From the NCBI RefSeq assembly GCF_007754425.1, contig NZ_CP037452.1:4625164-4689163 (forward strand): a stretch of 64,000 nt of DNA, given 5' to 3'. Each line of letters opens with the position of its first letter. The stretch's first letter is position 1. Of this stretch, positions 18,272 through 28,972 are shown piece by piece. A model generated the notes under the pieces. That model did not search any database. It saw nothing but the letters and a program-made list of their open reading frames with translations, and was not told the DNA's origin. This DNA comes from Gimesia fumaroli (GTDB lineage Bacteria > Planctomycetota > Planctomycetia > Planctomycetales > Planctomycetaceae). The position numbers were made by a program, and so were the translations under genes.

Positions 18272-20965
18272 ATGGCAGAACAAACAGTTACAGGTGCTGT
18301 GCCTGGAGTCGATCCAGCAGAACTTGAAGAATGGTTTGAATCACTGGACGATTTGATCATCCGGTATGGTAAGGAAAGAGTAAAAAACGTGTTAGCAATT
18401 TTGCAGGAACGCGCATACCGTCAGGGAGTGACGATGCCTTTCACTGCGAATACGCCTTACACCAATACAATTCCCCTCGATCAGCAAGCACCGTTTCCTG
18501 GTAACCGGGAAATTGAACGACGGATTAAAAGTATTATCCGCTGGAATGCCATGGCGATGGTTGTGCGTGCGAATAAAGATCACGATGGGATCGGCGGACA
18601 CATTTCAACGTATGCATCTGCGGCGACACTCTGGGAAGTCGGCTTTAACCACTTCTTCCATTCTCGCACAGAAGATCACTCAGGTGATGTCGTTTATTTT
18701 CAGGGGCATGCTTCTCCCGGCGTTTATGCCCGTGCGTTTGTTGAAGGTCGATTGACAGAAGAAAATCTGGAACGCTTTCGCCAGGAACTGCCACGAGGCG
18801 GCGGACTCTCCTCTTACCCTCACCCCTGGTTGATGCCTGATTTCTGGCAGTTTCCCACGGTCTCCATGGGACTTGGCCCGATTATGTCCATTTACCATGC
18901 CCGCTTCCTGCGATACCTGCATAACCGCGGCATCATGGATACTTCCAAATCCAAAGTCTGGTGTTTTGTCGGCGATGGTGAAACAGACGAACCGGAAACA
19001 CTGGGCGCCATCACGCTTGCCTCACGCGAGCATCTGGACAATCTGATTTTCGTGATTAACTGTAACCTGCAGCGTCTTGATGGCCCTGTGCGGGGTAACG
19101 GCAAGATCATTCAGGAACTCGAAGCCGCATTCCGTGGCGCAGGCTGGAACTGCTTGAAAGTCATCTGGGGCAGCGACTGGGATCACCTGCTGGCCGAGGA
19201 TGATAATGGCGTCCTTGTGAAACGCATGGGTGAAATCGTCGATGGTCAGTATCAGAAATATGTTGTAGAACCCGGTTCTTACATCCGGGAACACTTCTTC
19301 GGCGACAACCCGGAACTGGCAAAAATGGCAGAACACCTTTCTGATGATCAGATCAAACGCATGGGACGCGGCGGTCATGATCCGGAAAAAGTCTACGCCG
19401 CCTTTAATTCCGCTGTGAATCACACAGGATCACCGACGGTCATTCTGGCCAAAACAATCAAAGGTTATGGTCTCGGTGAAGCTGGCGAAGGTCGCAACGT
19501 CGCCCACAACGTGAAAAAAGCCAACGAAGAAGAGCTACGAGATTTCCGCTCTCGCTTCGGCATTCCCATTCGCGATGAAGATGTCAAAGACACGCCGTTT
19601 TACAAGCCTGAAGAAAACAGTCCCGAAATGCAGTACTTGCAGAAAAAGCGGGAAGAACTCGGCGGCTACCTCCCCAAACGAACGCCGACCGAAGAACGTC
19701 TGGAAACGCCCACGCTGGAATCGCTTGAGAAATTCATGAACAGCATGGCCGGCAAAAAAGGTTCGACCACGGGTGCCTTCGGAATTCTGCTGGGTAACCT
19801 TCTCCGCGATAAAGTTATCGGCAAACGCATCGTGCCCATCATTCCCGACGAAGCCCGCACCTTCGGGATGGAAGGCCTGTTCAAACAATGCGGAATTTAC
19901 GCCAGCCAGGGGCAGCTCTATGAACCGGTTGACCGTGACCAGTTGATGTATTACCGCGAAGCCAAAGACGGCCAGATTCTGGAAGAAGGCATCAACGAAG
20001 CAGGTGCCATTTCATCCTTCATCGCTGCCGGAACCGCTTACTCGAACCAGGGCGTGAACATGATTCCGTTCTACGTCTATTACTCGATGTTTGGTTTCCA
20101 ACGCGTCGGTGATCTGGTCTGGGCCGCCGCTGATTCACGAACCAAAGGCTTCCTGGTCGGGGGGACTTCGGGTCGAACCACACTCAACGGCGAAGGACTC
20201 CAGCATCAGGACGGACACAGCCATCTGATGGCATCCACCGTCCCCACGCTCCTGGCATACGATCCTGCTTACGCCTATGAACTAGCAGTGATCATTCAGG
20301 AAGGGATGCGTCGCATGTATCAGGAAGGCGAAGAGATCTTCTATTATCTCTCCGTCTACAACGAAAACTACGAAATGGCTCCCATGCCGGAAGGCGATCA
20401 TATCGTCGAAGGCATTATCAACGGGATCTATAAATTCCAATCACAGGATGTGGAAAAACCGGCCGTTTCCCTGCGTCCGCAACTGTTTGGCAGTGGTCCC
20501 ATCCTGCGAGAAGTACTCCGCGCTCAAGAGATGCTGGCAGAGAAATTCAGCATCGCCAGCGACGTCTGGAGTGTCACCAGCTATAACCAGCTGGCCCGAA
20601 ACATCAAAGATGTCGAACGCGAAAACCGTCTGCATCCTGATGCTGAGCCTCAGAAATCGTTCCTCGAAACGACCTTCGAAGGCGTTCAGGGGCCCTTCAT
20701 CGCTTCCAGCGATAACATCAAACTGGTTGCCGATCAGGTCCGCGAAGGAATTCCCGGAAACTACTGTGTACTCGGAACCGATGGGTTCGGCCGTAGTGAG
20801 ACGCGCGAATCACTGCGACGTCACTTCGAAATCGACGCGGAAAATGTTGTCGTCGCAACCCTGGTCTCTCTGGCTGAAGAAGGTCAGTTCGACAAAACAA
20901 AGCTGCCCGCCATCATTAAAGAACTTGGAATTGATCCGGACAAAGTCAATCCCCGGCTCGCATAA
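18272..20965 (+). CDS. aceE: Pyruvate dehydrogenase E1 component, homodimeric type
   Basis: An 897-residue thiamine-diphosphate enzyme that decarboxylates pyruvate and acetylates the lipoyl group of E2. It matches the E. coli AceE type in length and throughout, for example YTNTIPLDQQAPFPGN, YFQGHASPGVYARAF, LSSYPHPWLMPDFWQFPT and INCNLQRLDGPVRGNGKI. The ThDP motif is GDGETDEPETLGAI. The transketolase-like C-terminal parts are complete. An in-frame TTG at 18236 would add 12 residues; ATG 18272 gives the usual AceE-like start and is preferred, although its ribosome-binding site is weak. It is the first gene of the aceE-aceF-lpd operon, with 54 bp to aceF. Confidence 0.97.
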   Translation: MAEQTVTGAVPGVDPAELEEWFESLDDLIIRYGKERVKNVLAILQERAYRQGVTMPFTANTPYTNTIPLDQQAPFPGNREIERRIKSIIRWNAMAMVVRANKDHDGIGGHISTYASAATLWEVGFNHFFHSRTEDHSGDVVYFQGHASPGVYARAFVEGRLTEENLERFRQELPRGGGLSSYPHPWLMPDFWQFPTVSMGLGPIMSIYHARFLRYLHNRGIMDTSKSKVWCFVGDGETDEPETLGAITLASREHLDNLIFVINCNLQRLDGPVRGNGKIIQELEAAFRGAGWNCLKVIWGSDWDHLLAEDDNGVLVKRMGEIVDGQYQKYVVEPGSYIREHFFGDNPELAKMAEHLSDDQIKRMGRGGHDPEKVYAAFNSAVNHTGSPTVILAKTIKGYGLGEAGEGRNVAHNVKKANEEELRDFRSRFGIPIRDEDVKDTPFYKPEENSPEMQYLQKKREELGGYLPKRTPTEERLETPTLESLEKFMNSMAGKKGSTTGAFGILLGNLLRDKVIGKRIVPIIPDEARTFGMEGLFKQCGIYASQGQLYEPVDRDQLMYYREAKDGQILEEGINEAGAISSFIAAGTAYSNQGVNMIPFYVYYSMFGFQRVGDLVWAAADSRTKGFLVGGTSGRTTLNGEGLQHQDGHSHLMASTVPTLLAYDPAYAYELAVIIQEGMRRMYQEGEEIFYYLSVYNENYEMAPMPEGDHIVEGIINGIYKFQSQDVEKPAVSLRPQLFGSGPILREVLRAQEMLAEKFSIASDVWSVTSYNQLARNIKDVERENRLHPDAEPQKSFLETTFEGVQGPFIASSDNIKLVADQVREGIPGNYCVLGTDGFGRSETRESLRRHFEIDAENVVVATLVSLAEEGQFDKTKLPAIIKELGIDPDKVNPRLA

Positions 20966-21019
20966 CAGGCAGTAGTAAAGAAAATCAAAAGCAATATTAA
21001 CGGATAGAACGACAAAACT

Positions 21020-22342
21020 ATGGCTACTGAATTTAAACTTCCCGAAGTAAGTGAAGGTGTCGAAACGGCGGATGTCGGGCAAATCTCTGTCGCGGTAGGT
21101 GATACCGTGGAAGAGGGTCAGGTCCTGATGGACATCGAAACGGACAAAGCGGTTGTCCAGCTCGAATCTCCCTATAGTGGAACCATCGCCGCCCTGAATG
21201 TTTCTGAAGGCGACTCCGTTCCCATTGGCGCAGTTTTGCTTTCAATTGAACAATCGAATGGTGCCCCTGCAGCAGCCGCACCTGAAACCAAGCCAACAGA
21301 AGAACCGGCAGCGGAAGAAACCAAAGCACCCGAAACAGAAACAGCAGCAACTCCGGAACCTAAACCGGAAACCGCACCTGCTGTTGCTCCGGCAGCCAAA
21401 CCGGCCGCGGCTCCTGCCGCAGGTACTTCCGATAAAGCACCTGCTCCGGCTGGACCGGCCACGCGAAAACTGGCCCGTAAACTGGGAGTCGACCTGCATC
21501 AGGTTGGTGGCTCAGGCCCTGGCGGCCGGATCACTCAGGAAGATGTCGAAAACTTCGTCAAAAACCTGATCGCCGGTGGTGGCACTTCTGGCGGTGGCGG
21601 TGGAATTGCCGTTCCCCCTCTGCCTGACTTCAGTCAGTTCGGCGAAGTTGAACGCACGAAAATGAAAAAGCTCGCGCGGGTTTCTGCCAATAACCTCAGC
21701 TTGTCCTGGCAGGTTGTGCCGCACGTCACACAGCACGATCTGGCAGACATTACGGACCTGGAAACAGCACGCAAACTGTTCATTTCCAAACCCAACTACT
21801 CTGGTCCCAAAGTGACCATGACGGCACTCGCAATGAAAGCCATTGCCATCGCCCTGCATGAGTTCCCTGTGTTTAACTCCAGCCTCGACACACAAACCGA
21901 TGAAATCGTACTCAAAAAATTCATCAACATCGGTGTCGCCGTGGATACGGAAAATGGTCTGGTCGTCCCCGTCGTCAAAGATGTCGATAAGAAAAACATC
22001 ATCACCATTGCCCAGGAAATGAACACGCTGGCCATCAAAGCCCGTGACCGTAAACTGGAAATGAGTGATATGCAGGGCGGCACCTTTACCATCACCAACC
22101 TCGGCGGACTCGGGGGCACCTCATTCACACCCATCGTGAACTACCCGGAAGTCGCCATCCTGGGGATGTCCCGTTCCCGGAATGAATTCCAACTGGTGAA
22201 TGACAGTCCCGTTCCCCGCCTGATGCTGCCACTGTCGCTCTCTTACGACCATCGGGTGATTAACGGTGCGGACGCGGCTCGCTTTATCGTACGCCTTTCC
22301 AGTTTACTCTCTGATCCATTCAATCTTCTGGTTGACTGCTAA
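21020..22342 (+). CDS. aceF: Dihydrolipoamide acetyltransferase (E2) of pyruvate dehydrogenase
   Basis: A 440-residue E2 core protein that transfers the acetyl group from the lipoyl arm to CoA. One lipoyl domain covers residues 1-78, with Lys43 in IETDKAVVQLES as the attachment site. A flexible Ala/Pro/Glu linker (80-140) follows. The peripheral subunit-binding domain is at about 145-185 (ATRKLARKLGVDLHQV, GRITQEDV). The catalytic acyltransferase domain has the active-site block SLSYDHRVINGADAARF. The single lipoyl domain contrasts with three in E. coli AceF. It is the second gene of the operon, 58 bp before lpd. Confidence 0.96.
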   Translation: MATEFKLPEVSEGVETADVGQISVAVGDTVEEGQVLMDIETDKAVVQLESPYSGTIAALNVSEGDSVPIGAVLLSIEQSNGAPAAAAPETKPTEEPAAEETKAPETETAATPEPKPETAPAVAPAAKPAAAPAAGTSDKAPAPAGPATRKLARKLGVDLHQVGGSGPGGRITQEDVENFVKNLIAGGGTSGGGGGIAVPPLPDFSQFGEVERTKMKKLARVSANNLSLSWQVVPHVTQHDLADITDLETARKLFISKPNYSGPKVTMTALAMKAIAIALHEFPVFNSSLDTQTDEIVLKKFINIGVAVDTENGLVVPVVKDVDKKNIITIAQEMNTLAIKARDRKLEMSDMQGGTFTITNLGGLGGTSFTPIVNYPEVAILGMSRSRNEFQLVNDSPVPRLMLPLSLSYDHRVINGADAARFIVRLSSLLSDPFNLLVDC

Positions 22343-22400
22343 AGACTAAAACTCGAATCGTATTAAAGCTTAAAACACAAACAGAAGGTGAATGCATATT

Positions 22401-23828
22401 ATGTCTGGATCAGCAACCAGAGAAACGGATATTGTTGTCATCGGTGGCGGTCCCGGCGGTTACCCTGCCGCCTTTGATGCAGCCGACAAAGGCTTCAAAG
22501 TTATCATGGTCAACGACGACGTCGCTCCAGGCGGTGTCTGCCTGAACCGGGGCTGCATCCCCTCCAAGGCTTTGCTGCACGTTGCCAAACTGATCAACGA
22601 AACCAGAGAATCCGCCGCATGGGGTGTCACCTTTGAACCACCCAAAATTGATATCGACCAGTTACGCGAGTTCAAAAACAAAGTCGTCACCCAGTTAACC
22701 GGAGGCATCGGACAACTGGCAGGCGCCCGCAATGTTGAAATCGTCAAAGGCTTTGGTCGCTTTAAAGATTCCCATACTGTCGAAGTCAATAAACAGGATG
22801 GCACAACCGAAACCATCGGGTTCAAATACGCCATCGTCGCCACCGGTTCCTCACCCGCGGTTCCCCCCGCATTTGATCTGGATGATCCGCGGATTATGGA
22901 TTCGACCGGCGCACTCGAACTGGCCGACATTCCGAAGAAGCTGCTCGTCGTCGGTGGCGGCTACATCGGTCTGGAAATGGGTAGTGTCTACGCGGCGCTC
23001 GGTTCCGAAGTCACCGTTGTCGAAATGACCGACGGCCTGCTTCCCGGTGCCGACCGCGATCTGGTTCGCCCTTTACAAAAGCGGCTCACCGAGAGCTTCG
23101 CCGCCATTCACTTGAAGACCAAAGTCGAAAAGCTGACACCCGACCCCAGCGGCGTCATCGCCGAACTGAGCGGCGAAGGAGTCGACCCCAAACAGACCTT
23201 CGACCGCGTGCTGATTTCCATTGGACGCCGCCCCAACAACAAAGGGATCGGCCTGGAAAATACCAAGCTCGAACTCGACGAACGCGGCTTTATCAAAAAC
23301 GATTCCAACCAGCGCACCGCTGAGCCGCACATTTATGCCATCGGTGATATCGCCGGAGAACCGATGCTGGCACACAAAGCAACCCGGGAAGCAAAAGTCG
23401 CCGTCGAAACCATCGCCGGTGAGCCTGCTGAATTCGATAACATCGCCATTCCCGCCGTCGTATTCACCGATCCCGAATTGGCCTGGTGTGGCGTGACAGA
23501 AAAAGAAGCCAAAGATCAGGGACTCGAAGTCGAAATCACGCGATTCCCCTGGGCTGCCTCTGGTCGTGCACAAACATTGGCGCGCACGGAAGGGCTCACC
23601 AAAATGATCTTCGACAAGAAAACAGGACGCGTCCTGGGAGTCGGCATCGTTGGACCTGGTGCAGGCGAACTCATCGCCGAGGGTGTCATTGCTGTGGAAA
23701 TGGCGGCAGTCGCCGGAGATGTGGCGGAAAGTATTCATGCACATCCAACGCTTTCAGAAACCCTGATGGAAGCAGCGGAAAGCTTTCATGGTCAGGCCAC
23801 TCATATGTACAAACCCAAGCGAAAATAA
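22401..23828 (+). CDS. lpd: Dihydrolipoyl dehydrogenase (E3)
   Basis: A 475-residue FAD enzyme that reoxidises dihydrolipoamide with NAD. The FAD site is [16 protein letters not shown], the redox disulfide is in [16 protein letters not shown], the NAD site is [16 protein letters not shown], and the second FAD block is [18 protein letters not shown]. The catalytic His-Glu pair is in [13 protein letters not shown]. Two in-frame ATGs are present. The one at 22401 has GAAGGTG about ten bases upstream, while 22392 is too close to it, so 22401 is used. It closes the aceE-aceF-lpd operon. Confidence 0.96.
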   Translation: MSGSATRETDIVVIGGGPGGYPAAFDAADKGFKVIMVNDDVAPGGVCLNRGCIPSKALLHVAKLINETRESAAWGVTFEPPKIDIDQLREFKNKVVTQLTGGIGQLAGARNVEIVKGFGRFKDSHTVEVNKQDGTTETIGFKYAIVATGSSPAVPPAFDLDDPRIMDSTGALELADIPKKLLVVGGGYIGLEMGSVYAALGSEVTVVEMTDGLLPGADRDLVRPLQKRLTESFAAIHLKTKVEKLTPDPSGVIAELSGEGVDPKQTFDRVLISIGRRPNNKGIGLENTKLELDERGFIKNDSNQRTAEPHIYAIGDIAGEPMLAHKATREAKVAVETIAGEPAEFDNIAIPAVVFTDPELAWCGVTEKEAKDQGLEVEITRFPWAASGRAQTLARTEGLTKMIFDKKTGRVLGVGIVGPGAGELIAEGVIAVEMAAVAGDVAESIHAHPTLSETLMEAAESFHGQATHMYKPKRK

Positions 23829-23840
23829 TACGATAGAGAA

Positions 23841-23872
23841 CAGTCACTGCGTTCGCATGATCGCAGTGACTG
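23841..23872 (+). terminator. Strong hairpin after lpd, possible terminator
   Basis: CAGTCACTGCG (23841-23851) and CGCAGTGACTG (23862-23872) form an 11-bp perfect stem with a ten-base loop 12 bp after the lpd stop. The T-run (TTTT at about 23885) is 12 bases away, so it is not a canonical terminator. It could be a 3' end stabiliser or leaky terminator before the next gene. Confidence 0.5.
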
Positions 23873-23922
23873 AACTTCGTCACATTTTAATTGCAGGTTC
23901 GAGAACAAAGGGGCGTTGGTGA

Positions 23923-25002
23923 ATGCGATTTCATAAACAATCGACAACGCCCTCTTATTTCAGCCGCCGCGACCAGATTCGGCTGTTCCGCCTGGTCGCA
24001 GCGATCGGCGTCATTTTTATCGCCATGCATTATGCGTCAAAACCCAGTAGCTGGTACTGGCTCACCGGTCGCCCCAAAGATGAACCCGCAGCCCAGCAAA
24101 CCGATGTCTCCCAAAAGGAGATTGACTTCAGCGTCAAACAGGAAACAGAGTTGAAACCGGATGAGTTCCGCACGGAGCCCACACCGGAAATCAAGCCTCC
24201 TGAGGCTGTGAATTCACAACTGAAAAACGGGGAATACGACGTACGAGTCGATCCACGACTACTGAATCCCATCACAGACAGCACACTGGGTATCCGCGAC
24301 CACGAATCAGGTGCACTTTATTATCTGCTCGCCAAAGTAGCCGCCATCCCCCAGAATATTCTGGAACAGTCGGCTGACCCAGCGCCCCCCTTTGTGGTCA
24401 TCATGACCGAATCGCCGAAATATCGCGGACAACTCATCACAGTCAAAGGACGCCTTAAACGGCTGACCCCGCTCAAAGTGAATGAGAATTCGTATGGCAT
24501 TGAGCATCTGTATGAAGGTTGGTTCTTTTCAAAAGACTCGGGAACGCATCCCTGGCGCGTGCTGTGTACCAGATTACCGCAAGGTATTCCGCAAGGCACG
24601 AACCTGAAGAACATGCCCTCCGTTCAGATTACCGGCTATTACTTCAAAAAGTACGGCTATCCTTCCGCTGCCGGAAAACTTCAGACAGCCCCGCTCATGA
24701 TCGCCGGACAAATCCGCTGGTTTCCCCCCGCAGCAGCCGAAACCGCGTCTTCATCGGGGGCCGCCAAATACGTGGTCAGCCTGTTCCTGGTAATTGGTGT
24801 TGCGCTGGCATTTATGATCTGGCGATTCACCATCAACGATCAACAGTTTTCCCGCAGTAAAACAGCCCGGTTAATGGAACGCCCCGATATGTCTATGGAG
24901 AGCCTGAAGGATATCGAAACCGTCGATATCAATGATGTCCTCAAACAACTGGGGCAAAAGAGTCCACCTGCCTCTGACCAAACAGATCAGCAGAAACCCT
25001 GA
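23923..25002 (+). CDS. Bitopic membrane protein of unknown function
   Basis: A 359-residue protein I do not recognise. One hydrophobic helix lies at about 22-40 (LFRLVAAIGVIFIAMHYAS) and another near 285-307 (YVVSLFLVIGVALAFMIWRF), with a polar domain of about 240 residues between them that should sit outside the cytoplasm. That domain includes PAPPFVVIMTESPKYRGQLI and VKGRLKRLTPLKVN, which resemble OB-fold or nucleic-acid-type beta strands but give no firm match. The short C-terminal tail is Gln/Asp rich and cytoplasmic. It lies 94 bp after lpd and could be partly co-transcribed with the operon. Confidence 0.75.
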   Translation: MRFHKQSTTPSYFSRRDQIRLFRLVAAIGVIFIAMHYASKPSSWYWLTGRPKDEPAAQQTDVSQKEIDFSVKQETELKPDEFRTEPTPEIKPPEAVNSQLKNGEYDVRVDPRLLNPITDSTLGIRDHESGALYYLLAKVAAIPQNILEQSADPAPPFVVIMTESPKYRGQLITVKGRLKRLTPLKVNENSYGIEHLYEGWFFSKDSGTHPWRVLCTRLPQGIPQGTNLKNMPSVQITGYYFKKYGYPSAAGKLQTAPLMIAGQIRWFPPAAAETASSSGAAKYVVSLFLVIGVALAFMIWRFTINDQQFSRSKTARLMERPDMSMESLKDIETVDINDVLKQLGQKSPPASDQTDQQKP

Positions 25003-25008
25003 TCGCGG

Positions 25009-26376
25009 TTAAGCGACCTGCAGCCGCACCGCTTCTTCAATGGCGGCAAACACCACATCACAGAGTTGATGAATCAAGTCGGCAGGCATTCCCGGAGCCG
25101 GCATTAAAATGACCACATCCCCCAGCGGACGAATAATCACTCCCTGCTTGCGGGCTGCCAGCGTGACTTGATGTCCCATACGCTGAGCCGCCGGAAATGT
25201 GGCTTTGGTCTCACAATCGGCAACCAGTTCGATCCCCACCATTGCTCCCTTATGACGGACTTCACCCACATGCGGATGATCCTTGAGCGCGGCTAACCGC
25301 TGACTTAAAACCTCTTCGACCTGCTTGACGTTGTCTAACGTCTGCTCTGAATCAAACAGTTCCAGCGTCGCCAGCGCGGCAGCACAAGCCAGCGAATTCC
25401 CGGTATAAGTGTGCCCGTGGTAAAATGCTTTATATTCATCGGGCTCCGCATCGAACGCAGAGAAGATCTCGTCGGTGGTCAGTGTTGCCGCTAGAGGCAG
25501 ATAGCCGCCGGTAATGCCTTTTGCCAGGCAGAGAAAATCAGGCGTCACCCCTTCCTGCTCACAGGCAAACATGGTTCCGGTCCGTCCCAGACCAACGGCG
25601 ACTTCATCGGCAATCAGGGGGATTCCGTAATGGGCCGTCAATTCACGCACGCGTTTGAGGTAACCGGGGGGATGCATCAACATTCCGGCTGCTCCTTGAA
25701 CCAATGGCTCAATTACAAACGCTGCCAGACGCTCGTGGTTCTCAACAATCAGTCGTTCGAGCTCCTGTTCACAAAACTCGATATATCCAGCTTCCGTATA
25801 CCCATCCGGACGGTGATAGGCACTCGGACAGGGAATCTGCACCGACTCAAATAACAGTTGCCCGAAGATCTGATGAAAGATCGAAATCCCTCCGACACTA
25901 ACCGATCCGATCGTGTCGCCATGATACGCGTGCTGCATGCAGGCAAACAATGTGCGTGGCTGCGCATCAGGTGTCTCTTTTTGTGCATGGTATTGAAACG
26001 CCATCTTCAGCGCGATCTCAACCGCCGTCGAACCACTGTCGGAATAGAAAACTTTCGTCAACCCGGCTGGAGCCCGTTTGGCCAATTCTCCCGCCAGTTC
26101 GATCGAAGGGACACTCCCCAAACCCAGCAGAGTCGAATGCGCAACCTTGTCTAACTGCTCTCGAATCGCCTTATCGATCGCCGGCACACGATGACCGTGC
26201 ACATTGCACCACAGCGAAGAGACCCCATCCAGATATGTCTTGCCATCCACGTCGGTCAGAAAGAAGCCCTCACCCGACTCGATGATCGGCACACCTTCCT
26301 CCCGGTGCGCCCGCATCTGAGTAAAGGGATGCCAGACATGTTCGTTATCGATGGATCGTAATTCTTCAGACTGCAT
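25009..26376 (-). CDS. bioA: Adenosylmethionine-8-amino-7-oxononanoate aminotransferase
   Basis: A 455-residue PLP enzyme of biotin synthesis that transfers an amino group from S-adenosylmethionine to 7-keto-8-aminopelargonate. Diagnostic sequence includes HVWHPFTQM near the start, [43 protein letters not shown] and the Schiff-base Lys in [17 protein letters not shown]. The [15 protein letters not shown] block is typical of BioA. No other bio gene is present, so the pathway is dispersed in this genome. Its stop lies 7 bp from that of the convergent membrane protein gene. A terminator separates it from mdh upstream. Confidence 0.95.
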   Translation of the reverse strand: MQSEELRSIDNEHVWHPFTQMRAHREEGVPIIESGEGFFLTDVDGKTYLDGVSSLWCNVHGHRVPAIDKAIREQLDKVAHSTLLGLGSVPSIELAGELAKRAPAGLTKVFYSDSGSTAVEIALKMAFQYHAQKETPDAQPRTLFACMQHAYHGDTIGSVSVGGISIFHQIFGQLLFESVQIPCPSAYHRPDGYTEAGYIEFCEQELERLIVENHERLAAFVIEPLVQGAAGMLMHPPGYLKRVRELTAHYGIPLIADEVAVGLGRTGTMFACEQEGVTPDFLCLAKGITGGYLPLAATLTTDEIFSAFDAEPDEYKAFYHGHTYTGNSLACAAALATLELFDSEQTLDNVKQVEEVLSQRLAALKDHPHVGEVRHKGAMVGIELVADCETKATFPAAQRMGHQVTLAARKQGVIIRPLGDVVILMPAPGMPADLIHQLCDVVFAAIEEAVRLQVA

Positions 26377-26409
26377 GAGCGACTCGAAATAATTTCAGAA
26401 GAGGTTTGT

Positions 26410-26450
26410 AAAAATAGAAAGAGCCACGTCGAGGGGAGCGTGACTCTTTC
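26410..26450 (-). terminator. Rho-independent terminator of mdh
   Basis: Read on the minus strand, a 12-pair stem with one G-U pair (arms at 26439-26450 and 26417-26428, ten-base loop) is followed by TATTTTTAC. It lies 28 bp after the mdh stop and before bioA, so bioA needs its own promoter or read-through. Confidence 0.88.
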
Positions 26451-26477
26451 ACTAAGACTTTAACATCTGTCGCCGAA

Positions 26478-27470
26478 TTAACCGGGCAGCAGATCGCGAA
26501 CAACGTCGCGTTCGTCACGCAATTCCTGTAATGTTGCTTTGAACTTCTCCTGAGCGAAGTCATCGTGCTCAATGCCTTCGACGAGTTTCCAAGTGGTACC
26601 ATCGCTGGTCAGAGGGAACCCGCAGATCAGACCTTCATCAACACCATAGCTGCCATCACTGCAGACAGCAGCACTGAAGCTCGCTCCAAGTGGAGTCGGC
26701 GTGATGATGCTTTTGATCGTGTCCAGCGCCGCATTCGCAGCAGAAGCCGCACTCGAAGCACCACGAGCCGCAATCACAGCCGCACCACGTTTCTGAACAG
26801 TTTCGATGAATTCACCACGCAACCAGTCGTGATCTTCAATGATTTCAGGAACGGGACTTCCATGAATCGTTGCGTGATAAAAATCAGGAAACTGAGTGGC
26901 TGAGTGGTTACCCCAGATGTTCATATTTTTTACAGCAGAAACAGGCTGGCCGGCCTTTTTCGCAATCTGTGATACGGCCCGATTCTCATCCAGACGTGTC
27001 ATCGCGTACCAGCGATCACGGGGCACTTTGGGAGCGTTAGCCATGGCGATCAGGCAGTTCGTATTACAGGGATTTCCAACGACCAGAACCCGCACATCAT
27101 CCGCAGCCGCCGCTTCAATTGCTTTCCCGGTATTCGTGAAAATCGGTCCGTTGATGCGGATCAAATCGCCCCGCTCCATACCTGCTTTACGAGGAACACT
27201 TCCGACACAAATGACGAAGTTACAATCCGCAAAAGCATCTTCCAGATGATCGCTGTCGGCTTTCACAACTCCTGCTAAAGTTGGAAACGCACAGTCTTCC
27301 AGTTCCATTTCCACTCCGTCCAGTGCTGACAGCACAGGGGGAACTTCTACGAGATGAAGAATGACAGGCTGATCAGGGCCAAAAATTTCCCCGGATGCCA
27401 GGCGGAATAACATGGCATAGCCAATCTGGCCTGCTGCCCCTGTTACCGCAACTCGAATCGGATGAGTCAT
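26478..27470 (-). CDS. mdh: Malate dehydrogenase
   Basis: A 330-residue NAD-dependent malate dehydrogenase of the citric acid cycle, of the cytosolic-type (group 2) subfamily. The Rossmann motif is [19 protein letters not shown]. The substrate Arg block is [14 protein letters not shown]. The catalytic His is in [33 protein letters not shown] and [19 protein letters not shown] complete the signature. Length is as expected for the family. AAGGAG lies 12 bases before the ATG. The gene has its own downstream terminator and appears monocistronic. Confidence 0.96.
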   Translation of the reverse strand: MTHPIRVAVTGAAGQIGYAMLFRLASGEIFGPDQPVILHLVEVPPVLSALDGVEMELEDCAFPTLAGVVKADSDHLEDAFADCNFVICVGSVPRKAGMERGDLIRINGPIFTNTGKAIEAAAADDVRVLVVGNPCNTNCLIAMANAPKVPRDRWYAMTRLDENRAVSQIAKKAGQPVSAVKNMNIWGNHSATQFPDFYHATIHGSPVPEIIEDHDWLRGEFIETVQKRGAAVIAARGASSAASAANAALDTIKSIITPTPLGASFSAAVCSDGSYGVDEGLICGFPLTSDGTTWKLVEGIEHDDFAQEKFKATLQELRDERDVVRDLLPG

Positions 27471-27692
27471 CTCTTAATCACTCCTTAACAATGAATGTTG
27501 CTCAGTGAACCTATTTCAAGGCTGAATATTGAATGTTATGTGTGTTTTTTTACCTCCCGGCTCGCTGATCAGCAACCGTTCAGAGGCAACAGTTTCCAAT
27601 TTCTACAGACTCATCCAAATTGTGGAGGAAAAGGTGTTAAGATAGCCAGCCTCGCTGTATTTTTGATCGATTGGGAGCCAGACTACTCGATA

Positions 27693-28871
27693 TTAGCGGT
27701 TCGAAAGGGCAAGTCCCCCGATCACCACCACCGCCGCCGCCAGTGACGCAAACAGGATTTTCACCCAACTGTATGGACGCTCTCCGTGGACTTCTCCCGT
27801 CGCCGCATTCACGGCCACCTGGTACAGCTTATCCTTATATTTGTAAGTCATCAGCCACAAAGGCAGCAACAGATGCTTATAAGTGATCGCATCGTACTGG
27901 CTCTGAATCGAATCAACCCGCTGTGTATCCCCGCCAATCCGTCTGCAGACATCCGAGTACAGGGCCGCGTCAATCCGTTCTTTCCCTAAGAGGAAACCGT
28001 CTTCCAGTTCCACGTCATAAGTCCGGGCAGTAAATCCTGCCAATAATGCATGACGAAACGGCACAAGCAGATGCATGGGAAACGGTTCCAGTTCCCGGAT
28101 CAATTGTCGCTTCAGTCCACGCGAAGCCAGGATCACGACGTCATCAAAAAAACGCTGAAACGCTCCTGATGCGGGATACCAGCGCGTCCGACGTACCTGA
28201 CGTCGATTCTTCCCTGTGCCCACCGTCACATAATAATGCTCACCGCGCTGACCGCGATAATGCGTGCTGGTCATACTGTCAAAAGTGAAATAAGGCAGAT
28301 AGACGCCGTGAAAGGTTCCCTCGGCCCCTTTTTCTACAAACTCATTAGGAGCAAACCAGAGCGACTTCACCCAGCTGCGCAAATTCTGCCGCGCCACTTC
28401 CTGCTCGATCTGAAACGGCAACACCGCATCCACGGGAACGCGTTTGTCAGACGTATGCGCTTTTTCCAATTGAATCGGCGAAGCACAATAAGGGCACTCA
28501 GAACTCGTCACCGTATCGACAAACATCAGTGTGGCGCCGCAACTTTCACACTGGACTTCCTGCTGATTTTGTCCCTCCTCATCAGACTGCTGCTCTCGCA
28601 GTTCCTGCAGATGCGCCAACATCCCGTAAAAATCCTGCTCATCGACCGACTCGTCTTCCGAAAAGCCGATTGCTTTCTCAAAACCACAATGGGAACATTT
28701 CAGACTTTGTGTTTTAATGTGAAAAACCAGGTCCGCACCACAGCCTTCACAGGGAAAAATACGCCCCTTCTCATCATCAATCCGTTCTCCCCCTTCCTCA
28801 AACGAAGTTTCTTCGAGAAAAATCGGCTCATCTGCATCATGAGGAGGCAAAGGAGGGGGCTGTTGACTCAT
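27693..28871 (-). CDS. Zinc-ribbon protein with C-terminal membrane helix
   Basis: A 392-residue protein with two four-Cys zinc ribbons: CEGCGADLVFHIKTQSLKC followed by SHCG (about residues 40-65) and CESCGATLMF with CPYC (about 107-135). A long middle domain (YFTFDSMTSTHYRGQRGEHY) and one terminal hydrophobic helix (LFASLAAAVVVIGGLALSN) follow. Similar proteins are often labelled as TFIIB-type zinc-ribbon or helicase-like, but no helicase motif is present. The role is unknown. An in-frame ATG ten codons upstream exists; ATG 28871 has GGAAAG six bases before it and is preferred. Confidence 0.8.
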   Translation of the reverse strand: MSQQPPPLPPHDADEPIFLEETSFEEGGERIDDEKGRIFPCEGCGADLVFHIKTQSLKCSHCGFEKAIGFSEDESVDEQDFYGMLAHLQELREQQSDEEGQNQQEVQCESCGATLMFVDTVTSSECPYCASPIQLEKAHTSDKRVPVDAVLPFQIEQEVARQNLRSWVKSLWFAPNEFVEKGAEGTFHGVYLPYFTFDSMTSTHYRGQRGEHYYVTVGTGKNRRQVRRTRWYPASGAFQRFFDDVVILASRGLKRQLIRELEPFPMHLLVPFRHALLAGFTARTYDVELEDGFLLGKERIDAALYSDVCRRIGGDTQRVDSIQSQYDAITYKHLLLPLWLMTYKYKDKLYQVAVNAATGEVHGERPYSWVKILFASLAAAVVVIGGLALSNR

Positions 28872-28972
28872 CGTTCGCTTTCCGGTTTGAGTGTCGATCA
28901 ATAGTTCTAACGGTAACCTGACAGTCTGGAAACGTAAATCAGTATCGAATGGATTAATCTAATGTGAGAAAA